Assembly (NCBI RefSeq): GCF_030936135.1
Contig: NC_082611.1
Span: 8,695,001-8,759,000, forward strand
DNA length: 64,000 nucleotides
Origin: Gavia stellata
Lineage: Eukaryota; Chordata; Aves; Gaviiformes; Gaviidae
Direction: 5' to 3'
A program made the translations under genes and the position numbers. Below the pieces are notes generated by a model, which was given only the letters and a program-made list of their open reading frames with translations, ran no database searches and was not told where the DNA came from. Positions 1-10,000 of the stretch are shown one piece after another. Within the stretch, counting starts at the first letter, position 1; each line of letters begins with the position of its first letter.

Positions 1-1000
1 ACTATTAGAGAGAAAATAATTAAATACTTAATGTTTCCTTTCTCCTTTTCCTATAAGCAAGATCTCTTTAAAATCCTCAGATACACTTGTTAATCCATAC
101 TTACACCCAAAATTCATATAGCATTATTGGTATATGCATTACAAGATGCTTCGGAGCAGTACACAGTACCTGCCTCTGCTACTGATGCACCTGTCACAGA
201 TTTTGCCCTGCAAGAAAACAACTGCAGCGCTATGCTGTGCATGGTATAGAGTGGACAGGCATAAGCCTATTCCACCATGACCACAGCTGAGGAGAACTCA
301 GTCTACACAATCAGTGCAGCACTAGTCACTAGGTAACAGAGTTAGTGGCAGCACCCCTGAACTTTCACTGTCCTGGAACAGTAGGAGAAAGAGTTCCTGA
401 GGTACCATATACATACTGTGAACACACAAAGTTACTGAGTAATAACTTATGGTGAAAGAGATCCCTAGTCATTATATGAGAAAAGAAATGCAGGTATTTC
501 TGTTGCAATGGCTAGTTACATTTATCATACAGTATTGTTTCTGCTCCTATTTTGTGCAATTTAAAACTAGCAAATGGAAAATCTGACAGTCAGGCATACA
601 ATGTCAGTTCACTTTCAGCAAATATTTGTTTATAATTCACTTCTCAAAAGCAGTCACTTTCACAAAGCTTGACTCCTTCAACAATGACTGATGACTCAAC
701 ATGAATGAATCTAAATGAACATTTATAGGACTTACTCTTCTATAATTCTCTTCTTTGTTCGACTTAAATAAGCAATCAAATCAAAGACTACTTCTAAGCT
801 ACAAGAACTATAACCACAATAGCACTACAGAAGCCCAGTCTAGTTTTGCCCAAGTCTTGCAGGTCATGCACACATTTTATAAAAGATGAGTATCTGTTAA
901 AAATTATTAAACTTAGCAAATTTGTTAAAAAAGTAGCTTTCTTGCTGAAAATATGCTTTCAAAATGTCCAAATGTAAGTTATGAAAAACGTTCAACTTAC

Positions 1001-1087
1001 TCAAGCCTTCGAAGTTTTCCTCTTCCACTCCACCTCCATTATCTGAAACCTCTATCAGTTCTGCTCCATGATCTTTAAGTTTTATAT
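1001..1087 (-). CDS. PMS2: PMS2 coding exon 3
   Basis: This 87-nt exon encodes [20 protein letters not shown] followed by VEEENFEGL, part of the N-terminal ATPase. The acceptor is a TAG just above 1087 and the donor is GTAAGT just below 1001. Confidence 0.93.
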
Positions 1088-2248
1088 CTACAAAATTGAG
1101 TAATAAAGTCTTTTAATTCTGTATGTTCACATACAGTATTCAGTATTAATTTTGTACTTGAAATAACTTTACCAGGTAACAGTTTTCCATGTCAAGTTTG
1201 AACAACAAAAAAAATCCTCACAGCTGTCAAAAGTTAGGGCAAGGTCATGCAAACCAACCTGTACTTCCAGATAGTTCAGCTTCACTTCACTTTTCCCTGA
1301 GCAGAAGTTTTCCCAGTTGTAACAGCTATCATCCTGGCAGCTCTGGAAACTGCAACCCTGCCTTAACTTAACCATCTGCTAGCTTCAGGCCACTGGCTAG
1401 CAGAGCCTAATCACCACTACTGTATAGGCCACGTACCTTATTTAGTGACAAAAAGGGCTATAAATAAAGTAACACACAAAATCACTTGCTTCTAGGATCC
1501 CAGCTGGAGCCTGGGAATCAAAATGCATTATTTATCTGAGGTGTAAAATTACTGCAAACACGCCTGGCCCAAAGAGAAAGTATTTGCACAGATTTGTTAA
1601 TATGCACTCTCTTGTGAAGAAAAAGAAGTACTTCAGAAGCCTTACGAAATTACGATGAAAAGAAGGTTACCAATGTTGGTAGCTCCAGCATCCAGGCTGT
1701 TTTCCACCAACTCTTTCACGGCAGTGCCAAGATTCAGCACAACCTGTCCCGAACAGATCCGATGAACGGACTTACGGTCGATGGGCTTGATGGCTTTGGC
1801 GGGCTGCAGGCTTGAAAGAGAGGAGGGAGAGGAAATAACACGGTAGTGTAAAGCAGGCGGTAAAGGCTCGCCTCGCCACCACTCGCTCGTCCGTTCCTCT
1901 CAAGCGAGGGCAACCGGCACCCAAGGGCGAGGCGGGGGGTAAAACATCCACACACCGGGTGGCCGCATCCAAATGCGGAGCGCCCGAGAAGCCCCACAGG
2001 CTTCCCCGAGCAAGTCGGGAGGAGAGGCGGGAACCGAGAAGCCAGCGGCGGCCGAGGAGGCCGCAACCGCGCCAGCGGCCAGGGCGCGGCCCACTGCGGG
2101 GAAGCGAGGGGCCCCAAGCCTCCCGTGAGGAAAGGCGGCCTGGGCAAGGGAGTGCGAGCGAGGGGCGGCCCCCACCGCCGCAGGTAAGGCCGGGGCCCGC
2201 TCCAGCCCGCCCCAGGGCAGGCGCTCACCAGGGCGCAACCGCCTCCAT
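1001..2248 (-). CDS. PMS2: PMS2 mismatch-repair endonuclease, first three coding exons (partial)
   Basis: PMS2 pairs with MLH1 as MutLalpha, the nicking endonuclease of nuclear mismatch repair. Coding exons, in transcription order, are 2229-2248, 1671-1810 and 1001-1087. The exon sizes of 140 and 87 nt match my recollection of human exons 2 and 3. The predicted protein starts [20 protein letters not shown] and continues with the GHKL ATPase motifs [14 protein letters not shown] (catalytic Glu and Mg-binding Asn) and DNGGG (the DxGxG motif; human has DNGCG). All junctions are GT-AG with consistent phase: exon 1 ends with two bases of a Cys codon and exon 2 ends after the first base of an Asp codon. 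The remaining exons lie left of the window. The gene shares a head-to-head promoter with AIMP2. Identity is certain; the exact first codon is very likely, because the phase joins and the human protein starts similarly (MER). Confidence 0.95.
1088..1670 (-). other. PMS2 intron 2
   Basis: This is intronic sequence between coding exons 2 and 3. Short open frames on both strands here show no recognisable protein. No repeat was recognised. Confidence 0.7.
1671..1810 (-). CDS. PMS2: PMS2 coding exon 2
   Basis: This 140-nt exon encodes [20 protein letters not shown] and the ATPase motif [14 protein letters not shown]. The donor GTAACC lies just below 1671 and the acceptor CAAG just above 1810. Confidence 0.95.
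2229..2248 (-). CDS. PMS2: PMS2 coding exon 1 (20 coding bases with start codon)
   Basis: The start ATG occupies 2248-2246 and six full codons (MEAVAP) precede the donor GTGAGC. Two leftover bases join the first base of exon 2 in phase. Human PMS2 exon 1 is equally tiny (23 coding bases), which supports this start. It is too short to show as an open frame by itself. Confidence 0.85.
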
Positions 2249-2640
2249 CGGGACCCCAGCGGGACGCGCCGTGCTCCCCTCAGGATCCCCTTCCCGCAGG
2301 CTCCGCCCCCGCTCAGTCACTGGCCACTGGAGAAAAGAGCCCGCCCATCCTGAACACATTTTCAACTCCCTTTACACCAATTGGTCAACGGAGCTACCCA
2401 ATCAGAACTGGCAGCTGTACCTTTTGCCCTGTGGAGGCTCGCTTGACGAATCAATGGCTCACGCTGGCCAATAGAAAGAAAGCGAGGAGGCGGTGCGGCA
2501 GCCGCCAGCGTGCATTGGATGGCGGGTGAGTCAATAAGCCGCCGTGCTCCTGTCTGGTCCAATGGGTGGGCGGCTGGGCCCGCTGGCGGACCGGGCCCGG
2601 GCTGGGAGCGGGTGCGCGGCGCGGGCGGGTGGGTGCCGCC
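2249..2640. promoter_or_regulatory. Bidirectional CpG-rich promoter of PMS2 and AIMP2
   Basis: Only 392 bp separate the divergent start codons. The stretch is GC-rich and carries five CCAAT/ATTGG motifs (NF-Y type) at 2377, 2398 (CCAATCAG), 2468, 2514 (reverse) and 2559. A perfect AP-1 motif TGAGTCA lies at 2527-2533. No TATA box is seen. The CpG-rich zone extends over roughly 1.9-3.0 kb into both genes. Shared promoters of this kind are usual for head-to-head housekeeping genes; the motif calls are by eye. Confidence 0.8.
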
Positions 2641-2760
2641 ATGCCCATGTACAAGGTGAGGCCCTTCCACAGGGTCGGCACGGAGGTGTTGGCGGAGCAG
2701 CTGCCCGCCTGCATGTACCGCCTGCCCAACCTGCACCGCCGCCCCTCGCCGCCGCCACAG
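2641..2760 (+). CDS. AIMP2: AIMP2 coding exon 1
   Basis: Forty codons from the start, encoding the lysyl-tRNA synthetase binding N-terminus ([19 protein letters not shown]). The exon ends in phase 0 before donor GTAGGA. Confidence 0.95.
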
Positions 2761-5700
2761 GTAGGAGCGAGGGAGCGGTGGGTGGGCCCGCTGGGCGGCC
2801 GGGGGAAGGCCTGCTCAGGCCGCGGCCCGCAGTGCTCGCCCCGGCGGCTTCGGGCGTGGGCAGCGGGCCGGCTCCTGGGGCCGCGCTGCTGGGGAGCCAG
2901 GCGGGCCCGCCTCCGGCCGCGCTGGGTCGGTGTTTGCTCCGGACGGGGCGTGCTTTCGGGGGTTGGGAGAAGCCTCCGGCGGCGGGGAGCTGGCAGGGGT
3001 CGCGTCCCCGCGGTCCACCGCCTTAGCCCGCGGGAGGGGCACGGTAGCACAGGCGGGTGTCGGTTCCTCCTCGCTTATCAGTTAAAGCCTTCGATAATCC
3101 TCAGCTTGGCTCCTCTGGGCTCTCGTGTGTGTCTCTTTCTCAGTTGTTACTTTCAAATGGCTGTATTTGGAGTACCCTGCCGGGCTGAGGCCTTGCAAGC
3201 CCTTGGGTCGGTGGCTGGGTCCCAGCAGGCCTCGTCCCTTCCTGCTGCATCATCACTCTTGGCTCAGGTCTATTTTCTTTTCTGCTGTCGAGATAGAGGG
3301 CGTGTAGCTGGCTAGTTTCTATTTCTAGTCTCAGTTACTGCTTGCTTAAATGAGGCAAAACCGCAAAATACTACGTGACATTAATTAATCTAGTTGACTT
3401 CAGCCTCCCTCCAGTGTCAGGAATGCTTTGAATTCTTCCAGGCTGCTTGTGGCCGCTTTTAGCTTGATGCATCACATCTTTTCAGTGAGTACTTGCTATG
3501 CCCTCACCCAGGTTGCTGGTGGAAATACTGAGTAGGAGTAGACTTGGGGCAGAACTTCACAGGAATGCTTACTAAGGTGCCCTCCCATGGCAACAGCAAA
3601 GTATTAACTGCTAATCTCCTCTGAGAGTGGTTTTTATGTCACAGAATTGTGTACTAGCCAAATAATGGTCACTTAACAGGTGTTTCCGTGTCTTGTCTTT
3701 GAGAATATTGTGGCTACCTTGCTTGTTATCTCTATCCCTTAGACTGAAAGAAGGAAGTTTGGTCGATAGGTTGGGTTTCGTTAGTCCTTATTCAGGATGC
3801 TTAGAAATGGATTATCTGTATAAAGATTTTTCTTAACGTTGTTCCAAGTTCGTAGACTTAAAAGCTTTCCCAGGAATATGTTTTTCATCTTTTAAAGAGG
3901 CAGCATTGTAAGATAGGAGACTTGTAAGATAACTGATATAACATAAAGATGCATTGGGATTAACATTTAACCAAGCCTGTGGTCTTTTTTTCTCTATAGT
4001 TTATATTCTCTGAAACAAAGAATGACTACAAAGAGTGATTTCATATGATACACCATCTGTCTAAACCTGCAGGTTTTTTTACTTTTATTAACTACCTGAA
4101 TTGTCAGAAAGTTTCCTTGTTTGGCAGCCTCAACGCAAACTCTTATCGGTCTGCTTTTCTGCGCTGAAGAGAATCCTGACAAGCTAACTTTGGCTTTTCA
4201 GGTTTTAATTCAGCACTTCACTGCCAACTTTAAGTTTCTGTGGTTGTGGTCTGATTTTTTTACTATGTCTTGCTGTAGCTAGCAGTTTAATGTTAAGCAG
4301 GAAGACTTCAGAGATTGAATTAAATAACCCATCTCTCACCACATTCATACAGACAAAAGAAAAGAGGCAACGAATAGACAGAAGACCATGACATTCCATG
4401 TCATTACGGTTATTTGAATGTGTTTAAAGTCTTTCAAACCTTACCGTCAAGTGAGTGGTGGACTGTTACGGCACTTAAGGTCGTATAAATGTTCACTCAG
4501 CTTGTTTTTTCCTTTCTTATAGGAAGAGGTTGACCCATCACTTCAAGCACTTGAATCCCGCCAGGAAGAGATTCTAAAACGCTTGTATGAACTGAAAAGT
4601 GCTGTCAATGGTCTCTCAAAGATGATACAAACCCCAGATGCTGACTTTGATGTAACTAATATCATTCAAACTGATGAATGTTCTCCTTTGACAACAAATG
4701 GAGCAGATTTAGATTTGATGCTTGGAAAGGTAAGTTTAGTTGAGCATATATATTGATAGATACTTTCTCTGCTCGCAGATTTTCAGGGTTGGAAGGGTGA
4801 CATTAAAACATGTGACACTCAGAACTCAATATACAAGTCTCATACTCTTACAAATAACCTACAACTACCATTTCATTTTGGGGATACGGGTTATAGATAC
4901 AAACATGTATAAATACTAAATACTATCTATTCTCATTTTTTATGTAAGTCCAAGCTAGAATGGTTAATTTTGAAATTATGACATTTGGTTTCTTGTTTGC
5001 TACTAACAGGAAATTTTAACTTTGGCTTCAGAGTGGACTAGAATTTACCTCTGTCATGTTCTTGAATTATATTACTGTTGAGGAAGGAAGATGTTTAAAT
5101 GTTTAAACAAGTTTTAATGTCCAAATTTGAATTATTTGAATATAGTTAGAATATCACATATACATGCATGGCTATGTACATTTTGGTGTTAAAGGAAAAC
5201 TCTGTTACTTCAAAGTCTGATCTGGAATGTGTCTTATCTGCTGAATGTCTTTCCATTCAGGATTATGGTGCCCTGAAAGATATCGTAATCAATGCAAATC
5301 CCTCTCTGCCTCCGCTGTCATTATTAGTATTACACAGTCTGCTTTGTGAACGTTATAAAATATTATCGGCTGTTCACACACATTCATCGGTGAAAAGCGT
5401 GCCAGAAAACCTGTTGAAATGCTTTGGAGAGCAGACTAAGAAGCAACAACGTCACGAGTATCAGTTGGGCTTTACTCTTATTTGGAAGGATGGTAAGAAT
5501 GAAGTTACCTTGTAGATTAGTATTTTACAATAGGTGAGAAAATGAAACTTGTGCTATAAAACCTTGACAACGTGCTTTGGTATCTTTGCGCTGACATGCG
5601 ATGGATATGTACTGCAGATAACATTTTTGCTCCCTTTTTATAGCTGTGAAAAATGATGGGGACAGAGGAGGAAGATTCTTGTTTGTCATTACTGCTATTA

Positions 5701-6400
5701 AAGTACACATGGCATTTACATGGCTGTACCCACAGGATTTTTTTTTTATAGAAGTGTTTTTCAGTTTCTACAAATAAATTTGCTAGAATAGAAACTGGGG
5801 GGGGAGATTGGGCTGAGGTTTGCAAAAAGTGATCCTGTTATCCTAGGTTCTTGCCTTAGTCTAAGTATTTAGAGTAAGAAATCTGAAAATTTTTTATCAG
5901 GTTATTGATGTTAACAGTGTTGCTGGTATCACAGATAAAATACATCATAGAATTACCATTACATTTAACTTCTCTGCCATGTGGTATTCACTTTTTTCCT
6001 TTTTTTAATTTCAGTTCCAAAACCCCAGATGAAGTTTAGCGTTCAAACAATGTGCCCTATTGAAGGAGAGGGGAACATCGCTAGGTTTCTCTTTTCCCTG
6101 TTTGGCCAGAAGTACAATGCAGTTACTTCAACTCTGATTGACAGCTGGGTTGATACAGCCATCTTCCAGCTAAAAGAAGGCAGCAGTAAGGAAAAAGGAG
6201 CAGTCTTGCGCTCTATGAATGCTGCCCTAGGCAAGACATCGTGGTTGGTGGGCAATGAACTCACCGTAGCAGACATTGTTGCGTGGTGTGCACTTCAGCA
6301 GACAGGCAGTGCAAATGCTGCCCCAGCCAATGTGCAAAAATGGATGAAGTCATGTGAGAACTTGGCACCTTTCAGCTCTGTTATGAAGCTACTGCAGTAA
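2641..6400 (+). CDS. AIMP2: AIMP2 (p38/JTV-1), scaffold of the multi-tRNA-synthetase complex
   Basis: AIMP2 is a non-catalytic core scaffold of the cytosolic multi-aminoacyl-tRNA synthetase complex; its N-terminus binds lysyl-tRNA synthetase. The four coding exons are 2641-2760, 4523-4729, 5261-5492 and 6015-6400, all with GT-AG borders. They join in phase to 314 codons plus TAA; human has 320. Visible parts are the KRS-binding start ([10 protein letters not shown]), a heptad-rich stretch (about residues 45-75, [20 protein letters not shown]), a variable linker, and a GST-like C-terminal domain (about 110-314) with NLLKCFGEQ and NELTVADIV. The start is fixed by conservation of MPMY and a GCCGCC context. 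The gene is head-to-head with PMS2 and tail-to-tail with EIF2AK1. It looks intact. Confidence 0.97.
2761..4522 (+). other. AIMP2 intron 1
   Basis: A 1.76-kb intron. Its first 300 bases belong to the CpG-rich promoter zone and the rest is AT-rich. Open frames on both strands have no recognisable protein and no repeat family was recognised. Confidence 0.75.
4523..4729 (+). CDS. AIMP2: AIMP2 coding exon 2
   Basis: Sixty-nine codons covering the coiled-coil segment ([20 protein letters not shown]). In human AIMP2, skipping of this exon gives the DX2 isoform. The exon here is also a multiple of three (207 nt), so skipping would keep the frame. Confidence 0.95.
5261..5492 (+). CDS. AIMP2: AIMP2 coding exon 3
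   Basis: Encodes [20 protein letters not shown] through GFTLIWKD. The donor GTAAGA splits a Val codon completed by exon 4. Confidence 0.95.
6015..6400 (+). CDS. AIMP2: AIMP2 coding exon 4 with stop
   Basis: Encodes the GST-C-like domain ([37 protein letters not shown]) and ends MKLLQ-TAA at 6398-6400. Confidence 0.96.
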
Positions 6401-6517
6401 GCCTGTACTCTTCATAATGGTGTAATTTTAATCTTATTCCACCTCATGCCTGCTGTAGTCATTTGAGTCCTTTCTGAGATGTATTCAAGTACTACAGTAG
6501 GGCAGAATTCTAAAATC

Positions 6518-6523
6518 AATAAA
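6518..6523 (+). terminator. AIMP2: AIMP2 poly(A) signal
   Basis: AATAAA lies 118 bp after the AIMP2 stop and is followed by a T-rich stretch (about 6540-6565), the normal pattern for cleavage. Confidence 0.75.
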
Positions 6524-6683
6524 AACATTACAGCTACCTTTTGGGTGTCACCTTCCTTTTTTTGTAACTAACTGATGCATAACATGCATGTTTGTTTAAT
6601 GATTATATGGTATTTAAAATAGTGCTATGTAAATACACTGCACTTTCAATTTTTGCTTATATTTTTCCCTGTAATCCAAATGC

Positions 6684-6689
6684 TTTATT
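6684..6689 (-). terminator. EIF2AK1: EIF2AK1 poly(A) signal
   Basis: TTTATT on the plus strand reads AATAAA on the minus strand, about 200 nt beyond the EIF2AK1 stop. It leaves only about 160 bp to the AIMP2 signal on the other strand. Confidence 0.6.
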
Positions 6690-6885
6690 TATACAAGTTA
6701 AATTGTACTGAGGCTAAGTGTACCATGAATCCTTTCTGTTGACTGAAGACTTCTGAACAAAAACAAAAAGATGAATACCTTTAAAGAACAGACAGGACAA
6801 TCAAAATGCATTGAAATATTTTTATGTAAAAAAGAAATGTTTTATATAACTTAGCACACAAAATAGAGATTAGTTCTTCCTGTAC

Positions 6886-7008
6886 TTAAACAGGAGAACC
6901 TAGTCTCATATGTTCATCTTGTTTTTCAGAAAGCAGTCTTATTCTCTCTCTCAGTTTCTCTATTTCTTCCTCTTGCTGTCTCACCTTCTGTTGCAGGTTA
7001 GAAATAAC
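6886..7008 (-). CDS. EIF2AK1: EIF2AK1 last coding exon
   Basis: Encodes a C-terminal coiled coil ([20 protein letters not shown]) and ends LGSPV-TAA (stop 6888-6886). It corresponds to human IIEQEKEIAELKKQL. Confidence 0.92.
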   Translation of the reverse strand, partial: VISNLQQKVRQQEEEIEKLRERIRLLSEKQDEHMRLGSPV

Positions 7009-10000
7009 CTGAAAATGAGAGTCAGTTTACTTCATTTATAGACAGGCAAGGGTAAAGCCTTATTAACGTATTTGAATTGTGTTCCCTATCCACTACAGAC
7101 ACATTCTGCAACACCACAGCATTTCTGCGTATTTAATACTACAGCTCAATCCACAAACAAAAAAAGTGTGGCAAGGAAAGGGAAAATGATAAAAAGATTC
7201 TGCAGAGCTGATAAAAAACTTCAAAAACATTTCTGACTTATAAAAATACCTCAAACTGTATGTAAATCAACTATCCAGTCTTCATAAAGTTACCTATACT
7301 TATTGACCGACCATCTAATTTGACTAGAAACATTAATATAGTGGGCTAAATACTGTAATCAGAAAAAAAAGCCAATCACACAATCCACTTAAGTTAAAAA
7401 CAAAATAAAAACCCATAATACATGCAAGGAAATAAAGGGCGTTTTCTTCATATATTTCTTTATCCTGTAAAGGTTAAGGTTATTGGTGTAACTTACATGT
7501 TCTGTGGTATGAAATAGTTCACTTTCACGAAGCTGAGCAGCAGTTGGTCTTTCTGTAGATCTCTGACTGGTGAGGAGTTTAACATACTTGGCTTGAATAG
7601 GCCATTTTTTGTAGAAAGTATGAGGAATTTGGCCATTCCTTAAATGTGTGAGAACTTCTGTTCTTTCCATTTCTGTTCCAAACGGTTGGAAGAGTTCTAG
7701 CAGGATAACACCCATGCTGTACATATCTGACTGGTAATGGGGTGAAGAAAAAGTTCTGGGATAACTGCTGTTTTTAATTACTAGATTTCTTCTCATAAAA
7801 AAATTCATGATATGAAAAAGTTTCGCAAAAAGGAAGTTTCATGATGATATGAAAAGTATCATGAACACAAATTAAAATCTATATAGATTCCTCAAGGTGA
7901 TCTTAGAAACATGAATAATTTTTGCACTGGTAACAAACTAGAAGGCAAAGTTGATATCCGTGTTTCAACAAAAATATCAGGAGTAACAGTAGGAGGACTA
8001 TTTATGTATTTACTGAAAGGCTTGTTTTATTCCTATTATCTATCATCATGTGTTAATAGAAAAAAAAACCCCTCCTCCCTACCTTGAAATCATAGTGAGA
8101 TCCCTGCAATTGTTCTGGTGAGGCATAAAGGCAAGTCCCCACGCCTGAAGTATGCATCAGTCCTTAAAAAAGGCAATTTAGACTTAGCTAGTGTTACACT
8201 GTTACGATTTCACTTAAGAATTTAATATTTAATGGTTTTACTATAATAGAAACCCCACTAAGCTTTTTTCTCTTACCATTTATCCTTTCTGTCTTAAACC
8301 ACTGGTCTGCATCATCCCAAAGAAGATCTTTGCAGGCTAATCCAAAGTCTCCTATTTTTACATGATGATCTGATCCATGTAGAAAGATATTTCTGGGCTA
8401 TGAAACAAGACAGTATAAAATCTAAAATATATCTATATAAAGAAATACAAAATTTCAGCTGTTTCAAAGTCTACAAAATCCAGTGTTTCACAGGTATAAG
8501 ATAATAACTATTTAACACTTTATGTGTTAGCAACACCATTTTGGCAGAAAGACCACATATGAAGGATCTAGAAAAAAGGAAGAAAAGCAAAACAGGAAAA
8601 AACAAAGATTTAGTGGAAAAATAAAGTACTTGTTTTTTTCAGCAGAAAATGTGCAATTTGCAGAAGAATAATGTTAACAGGAACAGGCAAGAGTAGACAG
8701 CAAATGACATCAACTGATGTAGCAGGAAGGAGGACGAAGTATCATCTTTGGGCCAGACATAATGTAAAACAAAATACACTTTCCTATATGATAAGCATAG
8801 CTGCAACATGCTACTTGGTTCTGGGAAGTTGCTATGAAAAAAACCAAAGTGATGAGAGACTTGAGAGCACTGACTGGAAAAACTGATACAGTTTTATCCA
8901 TATATTTTGGCTTTAGGACCACTCAGGAAGAGAAATGCTAGCATTATGTATCTAGAAAAAAAGGCATACTTGCCAGATAAAAGAAAATCTAATAGTAAAT
9001 TACTGGTTTTACTTAGTCTGTATCACAAGGTTTCTGAGTTTAAGTACATTTGGATGAGAAGTGAAAGCACCATTGCTTAGTACAGGGCTTTTTTTCTACT
9101 AAATAGAAGTTAGCAGTACCAAGAAAGCTGAGACAACTTAAGCCTTTTTTTTTTTTCTCTCCAATTCTTATACTTTTGCTTGTTTCATAGTACTTTTAAA
9201 ACGTTGCACTGAATAATGTAGTTACTTCAAAGCTATTCTAGAACCAGACACCCCGCAACACCTCAAAGAACACTACTGTTCAAACAAAGTGCCAGATTCC
9301 AAATCCTCTTTTTCTGATTGGGGATTTTCATTAAAAAAATTACAATCCCCTTGTCTATGAGTTACGTAATCAAAGGAACCAGCAGGCCTGCCACTGTGTT
9401 TTCCTGGGGGCAGAGGAAATAAAATTCATGCCTTGAAGAGCTATATGAAGTAATAATGGAAGATGATGGTAGCACTGTTAAAGCTTTACTAGCTGATCAT
9501 CCTACCAGTGAAACAGCGAGTGCTTAGAAGGACGCTTACACCTCATAGACCTGTTCTCCCTCCAGAGAATCATTTGATCAGGATTATAATTTGTGATTAA
9601 AAATATTTCTAGATTCAGAAATCTTACATTTTTTAAAAAATTAACAGAAGAGGGAAGGTCCTCACATAGACAACTAGTTTAAAGACATACAAGATAGGGA
9701 TAAATGGCCAGCTTTCACAGTGAAGGTTATCAATTGGTTCTTGTATGAATCTATGCTGAGAACTATGCTGAACAAGGTATTTGTAAATAGGTAGAAAAGG
9801 GAGAGTGAATGGTGAGATGACAAAGTTTGACGGCCTTGAGAAATCAAGATGAGGTCTGAATAAAAGAACTGTGGAAGGACCTTGCACGAAGTATAATGAC
9901 AAAAGGAATTCAGTGCAAATAAACACGTAAATGAAGGGAAAAATAATCCCAATTTTAAATAGGTAACAACTGTCTCTGAGTTTACTGCTACGGCTTAAGC

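Noticed and set aside
1-960. Search for PMS2 exon 4 on the minus strand
   Set aside because: No conserved sequence (the GFRGEALSSL motif) is present; the exon must lie left of the window.
2362-3315. Overlapping long open frames around the AIMP2 start on both strands
   Set aside because: CpG-island shadows. Only the frame starting at 2641 and spliced at 2760 matches AIMP2.
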